Under the pieces are notes generated by a model. That model did not search any database. It had not been told where the DNA came from and was given only the letters and a program-made list of their open reading frames with translations. This document shows positions 28,354 through 36,507 of a stretch of 41,676 nucleotides of DNA, one piece after another. The DNA comes from an uncultured Bacteroidales bacterium (lineage in GTDB: Bacteria; Bacteroidota; Bacteroidia; Bacteroidales; Bacteroidaceae), in assembly GCA_902779875.1 (NCBI GenBank), contig CACZCX010000031.1, positions 1 through 41,676 on the forward strand. The letters are read 5' to 3'. The first letter of the stretch is position 1. Each line of letters begins with the position of its first letter. The position numbers were made by a program, and so were the translations under genes.

Positions 28354-30975
28354 ATGAGAAAATCAGCACTGTTTCCGTGCCTTTTGGCAGCCGTGATGCT
28401 GCTTCCCGGCTGCAAACACTATGAGTACCCGTATCAGAATCCAAGACTTTCTTTTGACAAGAGAGCTGAAAACCTGCTTTCACTGCTTACTCCCGAGGAG
28501 AAGATAGGCCTTATGATGAACGGCTCCGTATCGGTGGACCGTCTGGATATTCCCGCATACAACTGGTGGAATGAGGCCTGCCACGGCATCTGCTATGACG
28601 ATGTTACCGTATTCCCGCAGGTGATTGCATTGGGTGCCACCTTCAATGCACCTCAGCAGTATGAGATCTATACAGCCGTATCCGATGAGGCCCGTGCCGT
28701 TTGGAACACCACCGACCATCATCAGCTTGGCGTGACACAGCCCAACGGAAGCATATGGCATCAGGGACTATCGTTCTGGTGCCCCAATGTGAACATATTC
28801 CGTGATCCGCGCTGGGGTCGTGGCCAGGAGACTCCGGGTGAGGATCCTTATCTGAACGCCGTTATGGGTACCCAGACCGTAAAGGGTATGCAGGGTACTG
28901 ACAGCAAATACTACAAACTGCATTCATGCGCCAAGCATTATGCAGTTCACAGCGGTCCTGAGCCTTTGCGTCACCAGTTTGACGTGACAGTATCGGGCCG
29001 TGACCTGTGGGAGACCTACCTGCCGGCTTTCAAGAGCCTGGTTGAGGAGGGTAACGTTCAGGAGGTCATGTGTGCTTATCACCGTTATGAGGGTGATCCC
29101 TGCTGTGCCAGCAACCGCCTGCTGCAGGATATCCTGCGTAACAAATGGAATTTCAAGGGTCTGGTCGTAACCGACTGCGGTGCCATAGGTGACTTTTTCA
29201 ACGCCCGTCAGCACGGCACACACAAGGATGCCGCGAGCGCATCGGCCGACGCAGTCCTGTCAGGTGCCGATATCGAGTGCGGAACCAGCTATCGTTCACT
29301 CACACAGGCCATAGAGCAGGGTCTCATAACCGAGGCCGATATCGACGTGAATGTAAAGCGTATCCTCAAGGCCCGCTTTGAGCTGGGTATGTTCGATGCT
29401 CCCGAGAGCCTGCCGTGGGCAAACCTGGGACTCGAGCAGCTGAGCAGCCCCGAGCACACCGCTCTTGCCAGCAAGGCTGCTCACGAGGCTGTGGTTATGC
29501 TTAAGAACAAGGATAACATCCTCCCGCTCCGTAAGGATATGAAGATTGCGGTTGTCGGTCCTAATGCCGATGACGCCCGTGTCATTCTGGGTAACTACAA
29601 CGGCTATCCCTCAGCTGCCAACACCAAGACAATACTGGATGGTATACGTGAGGCTGCTCCCGGTGCTGAGATCATCTATGAGAAGGGCTGCGATTTGAAT
29701 GCCGCTTCCATAACCACACACTACGTAGGTCAGATTAACGGAGGCAAGGGACTCCATGCAGAGTACTACAACACTCTTGACTGGAGCGGCAGCGTGGTTG
29801 CATCGGTCGATTATGACGAGCCTCTGAGCCTGAATACCACATCACCCGCCCTGGCACATGAGGACTGCCCCTGGGCCGACGGCGTGAACATGACAGGTTT
29901 CTCAGCCAAGTATACAGGCAGCTTTACCGCCGATTATACCGGTGATATGGTTTATAACGTACGCGGAAGTTCACGCTACACCTTTAAAGTGAACGGCAAG
30001 ACCATTGTTGAGAGCCAGGGTCAGGGAGGCCGTGGCGGATTCGGCGGATTCGGCGGATTCGGTCGCGGAGCAGCTGCTGTCACCACCTTCAAGGTTGAGA
30101 AGGGCAAGACCTATGAGATATCAATCGAACTCTCACAGCCCGAGGCCCGCTCGGCTTCATTCTCATTCGATATCTATAGCCGTGGTCCCGTTGACTTTGA
30201 CAAGGTCGTTGACAAGGTATCCAAGGCCGATGTAATCGTAATGGTAAGCGGTATCTCATCGGACATAGAGGGTGAGGGACACGACCGTTCAAGCATCGAA
30301 CTCCCTGAGGTTCAGCAGGAGCTGCTTGCCAAGCTTGATGCCACCGGCAAGCCTGTCATTCTTGTAAACGTATCAGGAAGTGCCATCGGATTCGGTAACG
30401 TGGAGGATAAGTATGACGCTCTGCTCCAGGCATGGTACGGCGGTCAGGCATGCGGTGAGGCCGTTGCCGATGTGCTGTTCGGTGACTACAACCCCGCAGG
30501 ACGTCTGCCGGTCACCTTCTATGCATCGACTGACCAGCTGCCCGATTTCCAGGACTACTCCATGCAGAACCGCACCTACCGTTACTTCAAGGGTGAGCCT
30601 CTGTATGCGTTCGGTTACGGACTGAGCTACACCACATTCAGTTACGGTGACGCCAAGACAGCCGGCAAGGCCAAAAACATGACCGTTACCGTTCCTGTCA
30701 CCAATACCGGTAAGATTGACGGCGATGAGGTTATCCAGGTTTATGTCAAGTCACTTGACGATGCCGGCGCACCCATCAAGTCACTGGCTGGATTCGCCCG
30801 CGTGAACATTGCTGCAGGTGAGACCAAGACCGTGACCATCGACCTTAATAAGGATGCGTTCAGCGCCTATGACGAGGCTACCGACGGACTCAAGTTCCGC
30901 CCGGGTAACTACCGCATCCTCTACGGTGGTTCGTCACTCGACTCCGACCTCAAGAGTCTGGATATCAAGCTGTAA
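28354..30975 (+). CDS. Glycoside hydrolase family 3 lipoprotein (beta-xylosidase/glucosidase type) with PA14 insert
   Basis: This 873-residue protein has a lipoprotein signal ending LLPGC. The GH3 N-domain includes YNWWNEACHGI, VNIFRDPRWGRGQETPGEDPYL, CAKHYAVHSGPE and the nucleophile Asp274 in VVTDCGAI. The C-domain follows (VVMLKNKDNILPL, VVGPNADDARVILGNYNGYPS), interrupted at about 465-620 by a PA14-like domain (GLHAEYYN...SSRYTFKVNGKTI). It ends with a fibronectin type III-like domain (about 790-870). The NWW motif and PA14 insertion resemble Bacteroides beta-xylosidases and beta-glucosidases; exact substrate is not determinable. A Gly-Phe repeat lies inside the PA14 domain. No SusC/SusD genes are adjacent, so it is not in an obvious polysaccharide utilisation locus. 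Confidence 0.9.
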   Translation: MRKSALFPCLLAAVMLLPGCKHYEYPYQNPRLSFDKRAENLLSLLTPEEKIGLMMNGSVSVDRLDIPAYNWWNEACHGICYDDVTVFPQVIALGATFNAPQQYEIYTAVSDEARAVWNTTDHHQLGVTQPNGSIWHQGLSFWCPNVNIFRDPRWGRGQETPGEDPYLNAVMGTQTVKGMQGTDSKYYKLHSCAKHYAVHSGPEPLRHQFDVTVSGRDLWETYLPAFKSLVEEGNVQEVMCAYHRYEGDPCCASNRLLQDILRNKWNFKGLVVTDCGAIGDFFNARQHGTHKDAASASADAVLSGADIECGTSYRSLTQAIEQGLITEADIDVNVKRILKARFELGMFDAPESLPWANLGLEQLSSPEHTALASKAAHEAVVMLKNKDNILPLRKDMKIAVVGPNADDARVILGNYNGYPSAANTKTILDGIREAAPGAEIIYEKGCDLNAASITTHYVGQINGGKGLHAEYYNTLDWSGSVVASVDYDEPLSLNTTSPALAHEDCPWADGVNMTGFSAKYTGSFTADYTGDMVYNVRGSSRYTFKVNGKTIVESQGQGGRGGFGGFGGFGRGAAAVTTFKVEKGKTYEISIELSQPEARSASFSFDIYSRGPVDFDKVVDKVSKADVIVMVSGISSDIEGEGHDRSSIELPEVQQELLAKLDATGKPVILVNVSGSAIGFGNVEDKYDALLQAWYGGQACGEAVADVLFGDYNPAGRLPVTFYASTDQLPDFQDYSMQNRTYRYFKGEPLYAFGYGLSYTTFSYGDAKTAGKAKNMTVTVPVTNTGKIDGDEVIQVYVKSLDDAGAPIKSLAGFARVNIAAGETKTVTIDLNKDAFSAYDEATDGLKFRPGNYRILYGGSSLDSDLKSLDIKL
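30034..30060 (+). repeat. Three tandem 9-base units encoding Gly-Gly-Phe
   Basis: GGCGGATTC is repeated three times exactly inside the PA14-like domain of the GH3 gene, giving GGFGGFGGF in a Gly-rich loop (about residues 553-570). Unit loss or gain would be in frame. Confidence 0.9.
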
Positions 30976-30992
30976 GCAAAAAACTAACACAA

Positions 30993-31053
30993 TAGGGACG
31001 GTTCTTAATGTTGCAGTTTTCCCGGAAAACTGCAACATTAAGAACCGTCCCTA
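30993..31053. terminator. 30-bp perfect palindrome (GGGACGGTT family), probable terminator
   Basis: Arms 30993-31022 and 31024-31053 are exact reverse complements around a single central base. The outer ends carry the GGGACGGTTC core found at 3575-3824 and 5733-5789, while the inner part is unrelated. It starts 18 bases after the GH3 stop and would end its transcript. The rest of the 249-base gap to the next gene holds only A/T-rich leader sequence and a weak promoter. Confidence 0.75.
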
Positions 31054-31166
31054 CTGTATCAGTTTTAGAAAATCTGTTAGAATTTTTTAACGCGGGATTT
31101 TAAGGCATTTTTAATATTGTTTGGTTTGATTATGCGTCTGTAGTATATTCTAAACGTGTTTTTAGG

Positions 31167-31174
31167 TAGTTTTG
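31167..31174 (+). promoter_or_regulatory. Candidate -7 box for the pilus operon
   Basis: TAGTTTTG fits TAnnTTTG, 50 bases before the GTG start at 31225. No matching -33 box is evident, so this is tentative. Confidence 0.4.
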
Positions 31175-31224
31175 TGCACCTTTTCTGAAAATATAGGAAG
31201 TTGTTACAATAATTTTAACCTGAA

Positions 31225-32625
31225 GTGCACAAATCTGTTGACAAACTAATACTGTTTGTTTGTGTTTGTACTATAGTCCTTTCCCAGACTCTGCCCATGA
31301 AGGCTCAGTCGACTGGCAATGTCTCCTTCCATCCTTTGCCAGACTGTCCGTTTGTCTACGTGGCTGATAGATTCACGACCAATCCTCCTGAAATATCAGA
31401 TTCTCTGTTCGATCATGTAGCACGTGGCCTGCGCTTCAAGGTGAACCGCACGGAACTCATGCCAAGCGACCCGTTCGTGGCATATTTCAATGACACCCTT
31501 GTTCCCATGATCAAGAAGATGGACCTTGTGCTCTGCGGCGTAATCGTAAAGGGTGCCGCATCGCCCGAGGGTCCCTATGACAATAACGTCCGTCTGAGCC
31601 GCGATCGCACCAGACGCCTCATCGAGTTCCTCAGAGGTGATTCCGACCTCAAGATCTCGGAGGGTTCCATGAGCTCCAACTTCATAACTGAGGATTACGG
31701 TTACCTGGTAACTCTCATGAAACAGGCCGATGACCCCGAAGCGGGTGTGGTAGGTGATATATGGAAAGCTTGCAACGGTGACGAGCGCCTGTGCAAGGAG
31801 AAACTGAAAGCCCTGAACGGAGGACGCACATGGAAACGTCTGCTCGAGGTCTATTTCCCTAAGCTGCGCCAGAGCCGCGTGGTGATGTGGTACGCACCCC
31901 ATCCGCTCCATGTCATGCAGGGTATTAAGATCGATACGGTCGATATGAGCATCGGCACCATCCCCGACCTGCATTTCGAGCCTTACTTCCCCCCGGCTCC
32001 GCCCAAGGAGTATACCCGTCGTCATATGGTGGCAGTCAGGACCAACCTCATACATGACCTCATGTTCGTTCCTCAGTTCGGATTCGCACCCGGTGCCAAC
32101 GTTCAGCTCGAGTACTATCCGCTTGACGGACACTACACCTTTAACGCCGGATTCACATTCACCAACCACCGCCATTGGGATGACTACAGGTTCTTCCAGG
32201 TACGTGACGGCCAGTTGGAGGTACGCCGTTATTTCAAGGGCGGGGGAGAGTTCCTGGGAACTTACCTGAGTGCATACGCCGAAGGATCGGTTTACGGCAT
32301 AGGATTCAACAAGGAGAAAGGCTGGGAAGGTGAAGGCGGCGGTGCCGGTCTGGGTCTGGGCTATACACGGCCTCTGAACAAGAAAGGTAACCTGCGTCTT
32401 GAACTGAGCCTGAGCCTGGGCGTATTCGTGACCCGATATGACCCCTATGTGTACGGAAACCCGTTGAACGGAGTGGAGGACGGCCTTTACTACTATAACT
32501 ACCATGGCAGCGCAAGTGATTTCATGGAGCGCAACCACCGTTTCATCTGGCTGGGTCCGACCAATGCCGGAATACACCTGACGTATGATATCATTTACAG
32601 AAAGAGAAAGGAGGTGATACGATGA
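31225..32625 (+). CDS. OmpA-like/DUF3575 outer-membrane protein of the pilus locus
   Basis: The start is a GTG (VHKSVDKLILFVCVCTIVL...MKAQ), the only position that includes the whole signal peptide; the next ATG lies inside the signal. Residues about 60-180 form an OmpA-like part with IVKGAASPEGPYDNNVRLSRDR. Residues about 270-466 are DUF3575: VRTNLIHDLMFVPQFG, NVQLEYYPLDGHYTF, EVRRYF, GTYLSAYAEGSVYGI, EGEGGGAGLGLGYTR and RYDPYVYGNP. It leads the fimbrillin cluster and overlaps the DUF5119 gene by 4 bases (ATGA). In other Bacteroidales, DUF3575 proteins accompany pilus loci as likely outer-membrane or base components. It is paralogous to 11992-13395, with the same domain order. Confidence 0.82.
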   Translation: MHKSVDKLILFVCVCTIVLSQTLPMKAQSTGNVSFHPLPDCPFVYVADRFTTNPPEISDSLFDHVARGLRFKVNRTELMPSDPFVAYFNDTLVPMIKKMDLVLCGVIVKGAASPEGPYDNNVRLSRDRTRRLIEFLRGDSDLKISEGSMSSNFITEDYGYLVTLMKQADDPEAGVVGDIWKACNGDERLCKEKLKALNGGRTWKRLLEVYFPKLRQSRVVMWYAPHPLHVMQGIKIDTVDMSIGTIPDLHFEPYFPPAPPKEYTRRHMVAVRTNLIHDLMFVPQFGFAPGANVQLEYYPLDGHYTFNAGFTFTNHRHWDDYRFFQVRDGQLEVRRYFKGGGEFLGTYLSAYAEGSVYGIGFNKEKGWEGEGGGAGLGLGYTRPLNKKGNLRLELSLSLGVFVTRYDPYVYGNPLNGVEDGLYYYNYHGSASDFMERNHRFIWLGPTNAGIHLTYDIIYRKRKEVIR

Positions 32626-33806
32626 AAGCGTTGCTTAACAAGATACATAAGGTACTTATCCCTGTGGCCGTAGCCATATGCATGGCGGATTCATGCATCG
32701 AACCTCCTCTTCATCTTCCCGGACAGGGGCTTGATATGCTCTTGCCCAAGATCGAAACGCAACTCAGCATAATCTGGGATAATAATATATCACTTGACGA
32801 GAACTGGTACTACGGATGGGATGAAAAGGATGACTCCATATGGGGAAGCATAGGATACACCACGCCGTCCAGTTATGAGGTACACCGCTATTATAAAGGT
32901 GAGAATCCCACACCCATTCATCTGAACGACGATGCGTTCAGCATCCGTACCAACAGGTTCCGCCGCTATTTCCTGTTCGGCTATTATGATATGCTGTTCT
33001 ACAGTGACATAGACTCCAAGGACGGAACACAGGTGGTTGTCATGAATGAGACCATAGACTCCGTCACGGCCACTACGACCGGCACACGCGGCCTCTCCAG
33101 GAGCATACTCTCCAGGACAAGGGGTTCCGATGCCGATACCACCGGAGCCTTAGGCCTGCTCAATCAGCCTGAGATATTCTATGGAGCCTACCCGGAGAAC
33201 ATCTATATATCATCGGACCTGAACGACTATGAGTATGATCCCGTCGAGGATATATACATAAAGCGTATAGAGACTAAGCTGCGTCCGCTGGTATATATTT
33301 ATCTGGTACAGTTCGTCCTTTACAACAACGAGGACGGAAGGATCAAGGGCGTGAACGGAAACGCCGCCCTCTCGTCGATGGCCAGCTCCACCAACGTGAA
33401 TACCGGTCACACAGGCAACAAACCGGCCGTGGTCTATTTCAACACCAGAATGAAGAAAGACCTCATGGTAAAAGGCCGCAAGAGTGACGTGATAGGCGCT
33501 AAGCTAACCACATTCGGACTCTGTGACAACGAACCCTACACCCGTGCCGGCGCCATGTACGACGGAACCCGCACCAGCCTTAAGAACTACCTCTATTTTG
33601 ACCTGATATGGAATAATAATGGTATCATGACCTATGAGTTCGATGTGACCGACCAGTGCCGCTCACAGGCTCACGGAGGCATACTTACGGTTTGGATTGA
33701 CTGCTCGCAGCTCACTCCTCCCGACCCGGGACCGGCAAACACCGGAAGCCTCTTTATTCCTACCGTAGAGGATTATGATGAGGTATATTGGGAATTTGAG
33801 ATTTAA
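32622..33806 (+). CDS. DUF5119 lipoprotein, pilus accessory
   Basis: This 394-residue lipoprotein has its lipidation Cys at residue 25 (ADSC). It matches DUF5119: CIEPPLHLPG at the start, then DENWYYGWDEKD, IGYTTPSSYEVHRYY, FLFGYYDMLFYSDID, LRPLVYIYLVQFVLYNN and TYEFDVTDQCRSQAHGGILTVWIDC. DUF5119 proteins are regularly encoded directly before fimbrillin genes; a role in pilus anchoring or assembly at the outer membrane is likely but unproven. It is coupled to the DUF3575 gene by ATGA overlap and is followed 28 bases later by the first fimbrillin. Confidence 0.8.
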   Translation: MKALLNKIHKVLIPVAVAICMADSCIEPPLHLPGQGLDMLLPKIETQLSIIWDNNISLDENWYYGWDEKDDSIWGSIGYTTPSSYEVHRYYKGENPTPIHLNDDAFSIRTNRFRRYFLFGYYDMLFYSDIDSKDGTQVVVMNETIDSVTATTTGTRGLSRSILSRTRGSDADTTGALGLLNQPEIFYGAYPENIYISSDLNDYEYDPVEDIYIKRIETKLRPLVYIYLVQFVLYNNEDGRIKGVNGNAALSSMASSTNVNTGHTGNKPAVVYFNTRMKKDLMVKGRKSDVIGAKLTTFGLCDNEPYTRAGAMYDGTRTSLKNYLYFDLIWNNNGIMTYEFDVTDQCRSQAHGGILTVWIDCSQLTPPDPGPANTGSLFIPTVEDYDEVYWEFEI

Positions 33807-33834
33807 GAAACAAATAACATAAATGCATTTAATT

Positions 33835-35214
33835 ATGAGAAAATCAATGATTCTGTTAGTCGCTACGGTAGTTTTGGCCGGCTGCAGCAGCGACGAACTG
33901 GTGAACAGTCCTAAGACAAGGACCGATGATGAGGCTCCTATCGCTTTCAGCGTAGAGAAGAAAAACATCACCCGTGCTACTAACCTTGAGGATCTGGGAC
34001 ACTACAACTTTGGTGTCTGGGCTTACAAGACAGGCACATCGGGTTCAAAGAACGTTATGAACAACTATCTTGTAGGTTATTCTGACGGTACTGCCAAGGG
34101 TTATGAAAAGTCCGGCGCATCGACCTGGAAAAATAATGCGGGCAGTGAGACTGACCACACATCACCCTGGTTCTACGAGAATCTGGGAACATCGGAGTAC
34201 AGCTATAACGGAACAGCCGGTTTCTATAAGGATTCCCAGACTGACTACATGTCAGCCAATCAGAACCAGTATCTGAGATATTGGGACCTGGCTTACACTT
34301 ACACAGAATTCTATGCATATGCTCCTTACCGTAAGAGCGGCGTTACTTTCGTTGAGCATGACAGACTCATCAAAGTGGCCAACAGCGCTCAGGTAGCCGG
34401 TTACGATGACGCTTCACTCCAGGAGTTCATCTATGCAGGAGCCGTGGCTACCAACGCCGAGCTTAAGGATGTAAAGCTCAACTTCAAGCACCTGGGCGCC
34501 CAGGTCAACCTGCGCTTCTATGAGAATGTACGCGGTTACAAGGTAGAGATCATCAATGTCACTCCCACTGAAAACGGCATCCAGGCTACACCTGTCAAGG
34601 TGACCGGCAGCGGCACATCCAAGACCTACACCAAGACCGACTATTATACCGATTGTGCTGCAACCATAGATTTCGCAACCGATATCAACCATCCCACGGC
34701 AACCGTAAACTTTACTGGTGCCACCCAGACCGATGACAACCTCGTGTTCGCCATTCCCGGTGCAGGTAACGGCGTTGCCTCTTACACTGCTCCCGTAACC
34801 GGTATCGAGTACAGCGTAATCCCTGAGGATATCGAGAATCCGAGTACCCAGACCTACGCAGTCTCTCCCACAGTCTATTATCCCGTGGCTCAGCCTCAAG
34901 ACAGTGAGACAGGTTTCACCTTCCATGTATCATACAAGCTGATTGCTCAGGATAACGGTGAGGAGATTACCGTGAACGATGCCCGTGTATATGTACCTGC
35001 CAAGGATGGTGCAAACTATATCGCAGCATGGCAGCCCAACACCAGATACACCTACACATTCAAGATCACCGAGAACTCAACAGGAACAACAGATCCTCAG
35101 AGTACTGACATTGACGTAGACGATCCTACTGTTCCCGCCAATCCTACAGTATATCCTATCGTATTTGATGGCGCTACTGTTGTGGAGTACGATCTCAATG
35201 AGAACGAATACTAA
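33835..35214 (+). CDS. Fimbrillin-family lipoprotein, copy 1
   Basis: I chose the ATG at 33835 because MRKSMILLVATVVLAGC is a clean lipoprotein signal (Cys17); another ATG lies four codons higher. The acidic SSDE after Cys suits surface export. A TRA site at residues 46-48 (KNITRATN) marks the probable Arg-specific maturation point of type V pilins. The N-domain has YYNF-like FGVWAYKTG and YLRYWDLAYTYTEFYAYAP. The C-domain has LNFKHLGAQVNLRFYE and ends with WQPNTRYTYTFKITENSTG plus a tail. These are Mfa-like fimbrillin features. It ends VVEYDLNENEY and overlaps the next gene by 17 bases. Confidence 0.85.
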   Translation: MRKSMILLVATVVLAGCSSDELVNSPKTRTDDEAPIAFSVEKKNITRATNLEDLGHYNFGVWAYKTGTSGSKNVMNNYLVGYSDGTAKGYEKSGASTWKNNAGSETDHTSPWFYENLGTSEYSYNGTAGFYKDSQTDYMSANQNQYLRYWDLAYTYTEFYAYAPYRKSGVTFVEHDRLIKVANSAQVAGYDDASLQEFIYAGAVATNAELKDVKLNFKHLGAQVNLRFYENVRGYKVEIINVTPTENGIQATPVKVTGSGTSKTYTKTDYYTDCAATIDFATDINHPTATVNFTGATQTDDNLVFAIPGAGNGVASYTAPVTGIEYSVIPEDIENPSTQTYAVSPTVYYPVAQPQDSETGFTFHVSYKLIAQDNGEEITVNDARVYVPAKDGANYIAAWQPNTRYTYTFKITENSTGTTDPQSTDIDVDDPTVPANPTVYPIVFDGATVVEYDLNENEY

Positions 35215-36475
35215 TCATAAGAACATACTGATCCGGTGGATCGGCGCACTTGTCTGTGCCGGTCTCACCGCTTGTTCCTTTGATTCAAAAATCACTCCGG
35301 AGCGGACGGCCGATGAGGAGATACCCATGCGGTTCTATCAGAATGCGGTAAGTGCGCCGGTGACCCGTGCCTCACAGACCAGCTATCTCACTCAGGGCTT
35401 CCTGGTAAGCTGCTGGAAGGGATTCGGCGGGAGCCGACAGTATACCGTCATGGACCGTTATGAGGTCCGATACGATGTTGACACATGGGCAAACCTGTCC
35501 CGTTGGGATTATGTGGGTTCCACCGCCGACGGCTTTTACAAGACCCAGGTGCGTCGCTATTGGGATACCAATGCGTTCCCGTACCGGTTCTATGCCATCA
35601 GTCCATGTCCGCCTCATGACGTGATATCGGGCTTTACCCTTACAGACACTGAACTCACCATCCCGGAATCGGTCTCATTCATATACCAGACCAGCAGTGA
35701 CGGAGTGCTGACCGCGGGAGCCGAGCCCTATATGCCTGCACAGGTGGGATGCCCCGACGGCTCGAACAATAATGATACGGACCTGCTTAACGGTAACGCC
35801 CTGATAAACAAGGACCGTACGCAGAACGGTGCCACCACCCTGTATGACCGGTATGTGGCGCTTCCGTTCCATCATTTCACGTCAAAGGTGCGTTTTGCCG
35901 TTTACAACACCTACCGCAAGGAGACGCCGGATGTATTCCAGATCTATAACTTAAAGGTTAAGGTTGTATCGGATGACTTCATCACCCAGGGCCGGGGCTA
36001 TACTGCCGACCTGGCAAACAGCGATATGCTCCACGGTACGTTCACATCGACTGTCAAGGCTGCCGATGATGCCGAGAAGGTCCTCCTGGAGACCGGCAGC
36101 TCCCTGAGGGGAGACCTGAACGCGGCAGTTGACAGGGCCCATGCCTACTACTGCGAATGCCCCGGCGGCATGCTGCAGATACCGCAGACAGGAGTCCGGA
36201 TGACCATATCGTTCGATGTCTATGGATTGGATTACAAGACCGACTTTACGAGTCCCGACGGCCATATCATCTATGACAAGGCCGCCAAGACAATCCACTA
36301 TACCGATGTACCGGTCAAGGATGATGACATAGTCTCCTTTGAGTGGAAATCAAACAACATCTACACCTATATAATGAAGATATCCGAGTTCTATCCGCTC
36401 ACGATAGACTGCACTGCGGAACTCACCCCGTGGGCCGATGTGTTCGGATCGCTTGAGACAAACCTTGAGCAATAA
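35198..36475 (+). CDS. Fimbrillin-family lipoprotein, copy 2
   Basis: I chose the ATG at 35198 (MRTNTNHKNILIRWIGALVCAGLTAC, lipidation Cys26), which overlaps the previous stop by 17 bases; the frame is open 11 codons higher without signal features. Residues 56-58 are TRA (SAPVTRASQ), the usual pilin maturation site. The N-domain includes GFLVSCWKGFGG and VRRYWDTNAFPYRFYAISP. The C-domain includes PFHHFTSKVRFAVYNTY and ends WKSNNIYTYIMKISEFYPLTIDCTAEL-type strands with PWADV. The 425 residues are normal for one fimbrillin. It is likely a pilus stalk, anchor or accessory subunit. Confidence 0.8.
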   Translation: MRTNTNHKNILIRWIGALVCAGLTACSFDSKITPERTADEEIPMRFYQNAVSAPVTRASQTSYLTQGFLVSCWKGFGGSRQYTVMDRYEVRYDVDTWANLSRWDYVGSTADGFYKTQVRRYWDTNAFPYRFYAISPCPPHDVISGFTLTDTELTIPESVSFIYQTSSDGVLTAGAEPYMPAQVGCPDGSNNNDTDLLNGNALINKDRTQNGATTLYDRYVALPFHHFTSKVRFAVYNTYRKETPDVFQIYNLKVKVVSDDFITQGRGYTADLANSDMLHGTFTSTVKAADDAEKVLLETGSSLRGDLNAAVDRAHAYYCECPGGMLQIPQTGVRMTISFDVYGLDYKTDFTSPDGHIIYDKAAKTIHYTDVPVKDDDIVSFEWKSNNIYTYIMKISEFYPLTIDCTAELTPWADVFGSLETNLEQ

Positions 36476-36507
36476 CAAAACAGAATCAAAACAAAAACAA
36501 TTATACA

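Noticed and set aside
31396-32577. 393-codon open frame on the minus strand
   Set aside because: It is antisense to the DUF3575 gene, matches no family, has no signal or domain pattern, and arises from codon bias in the real gene.
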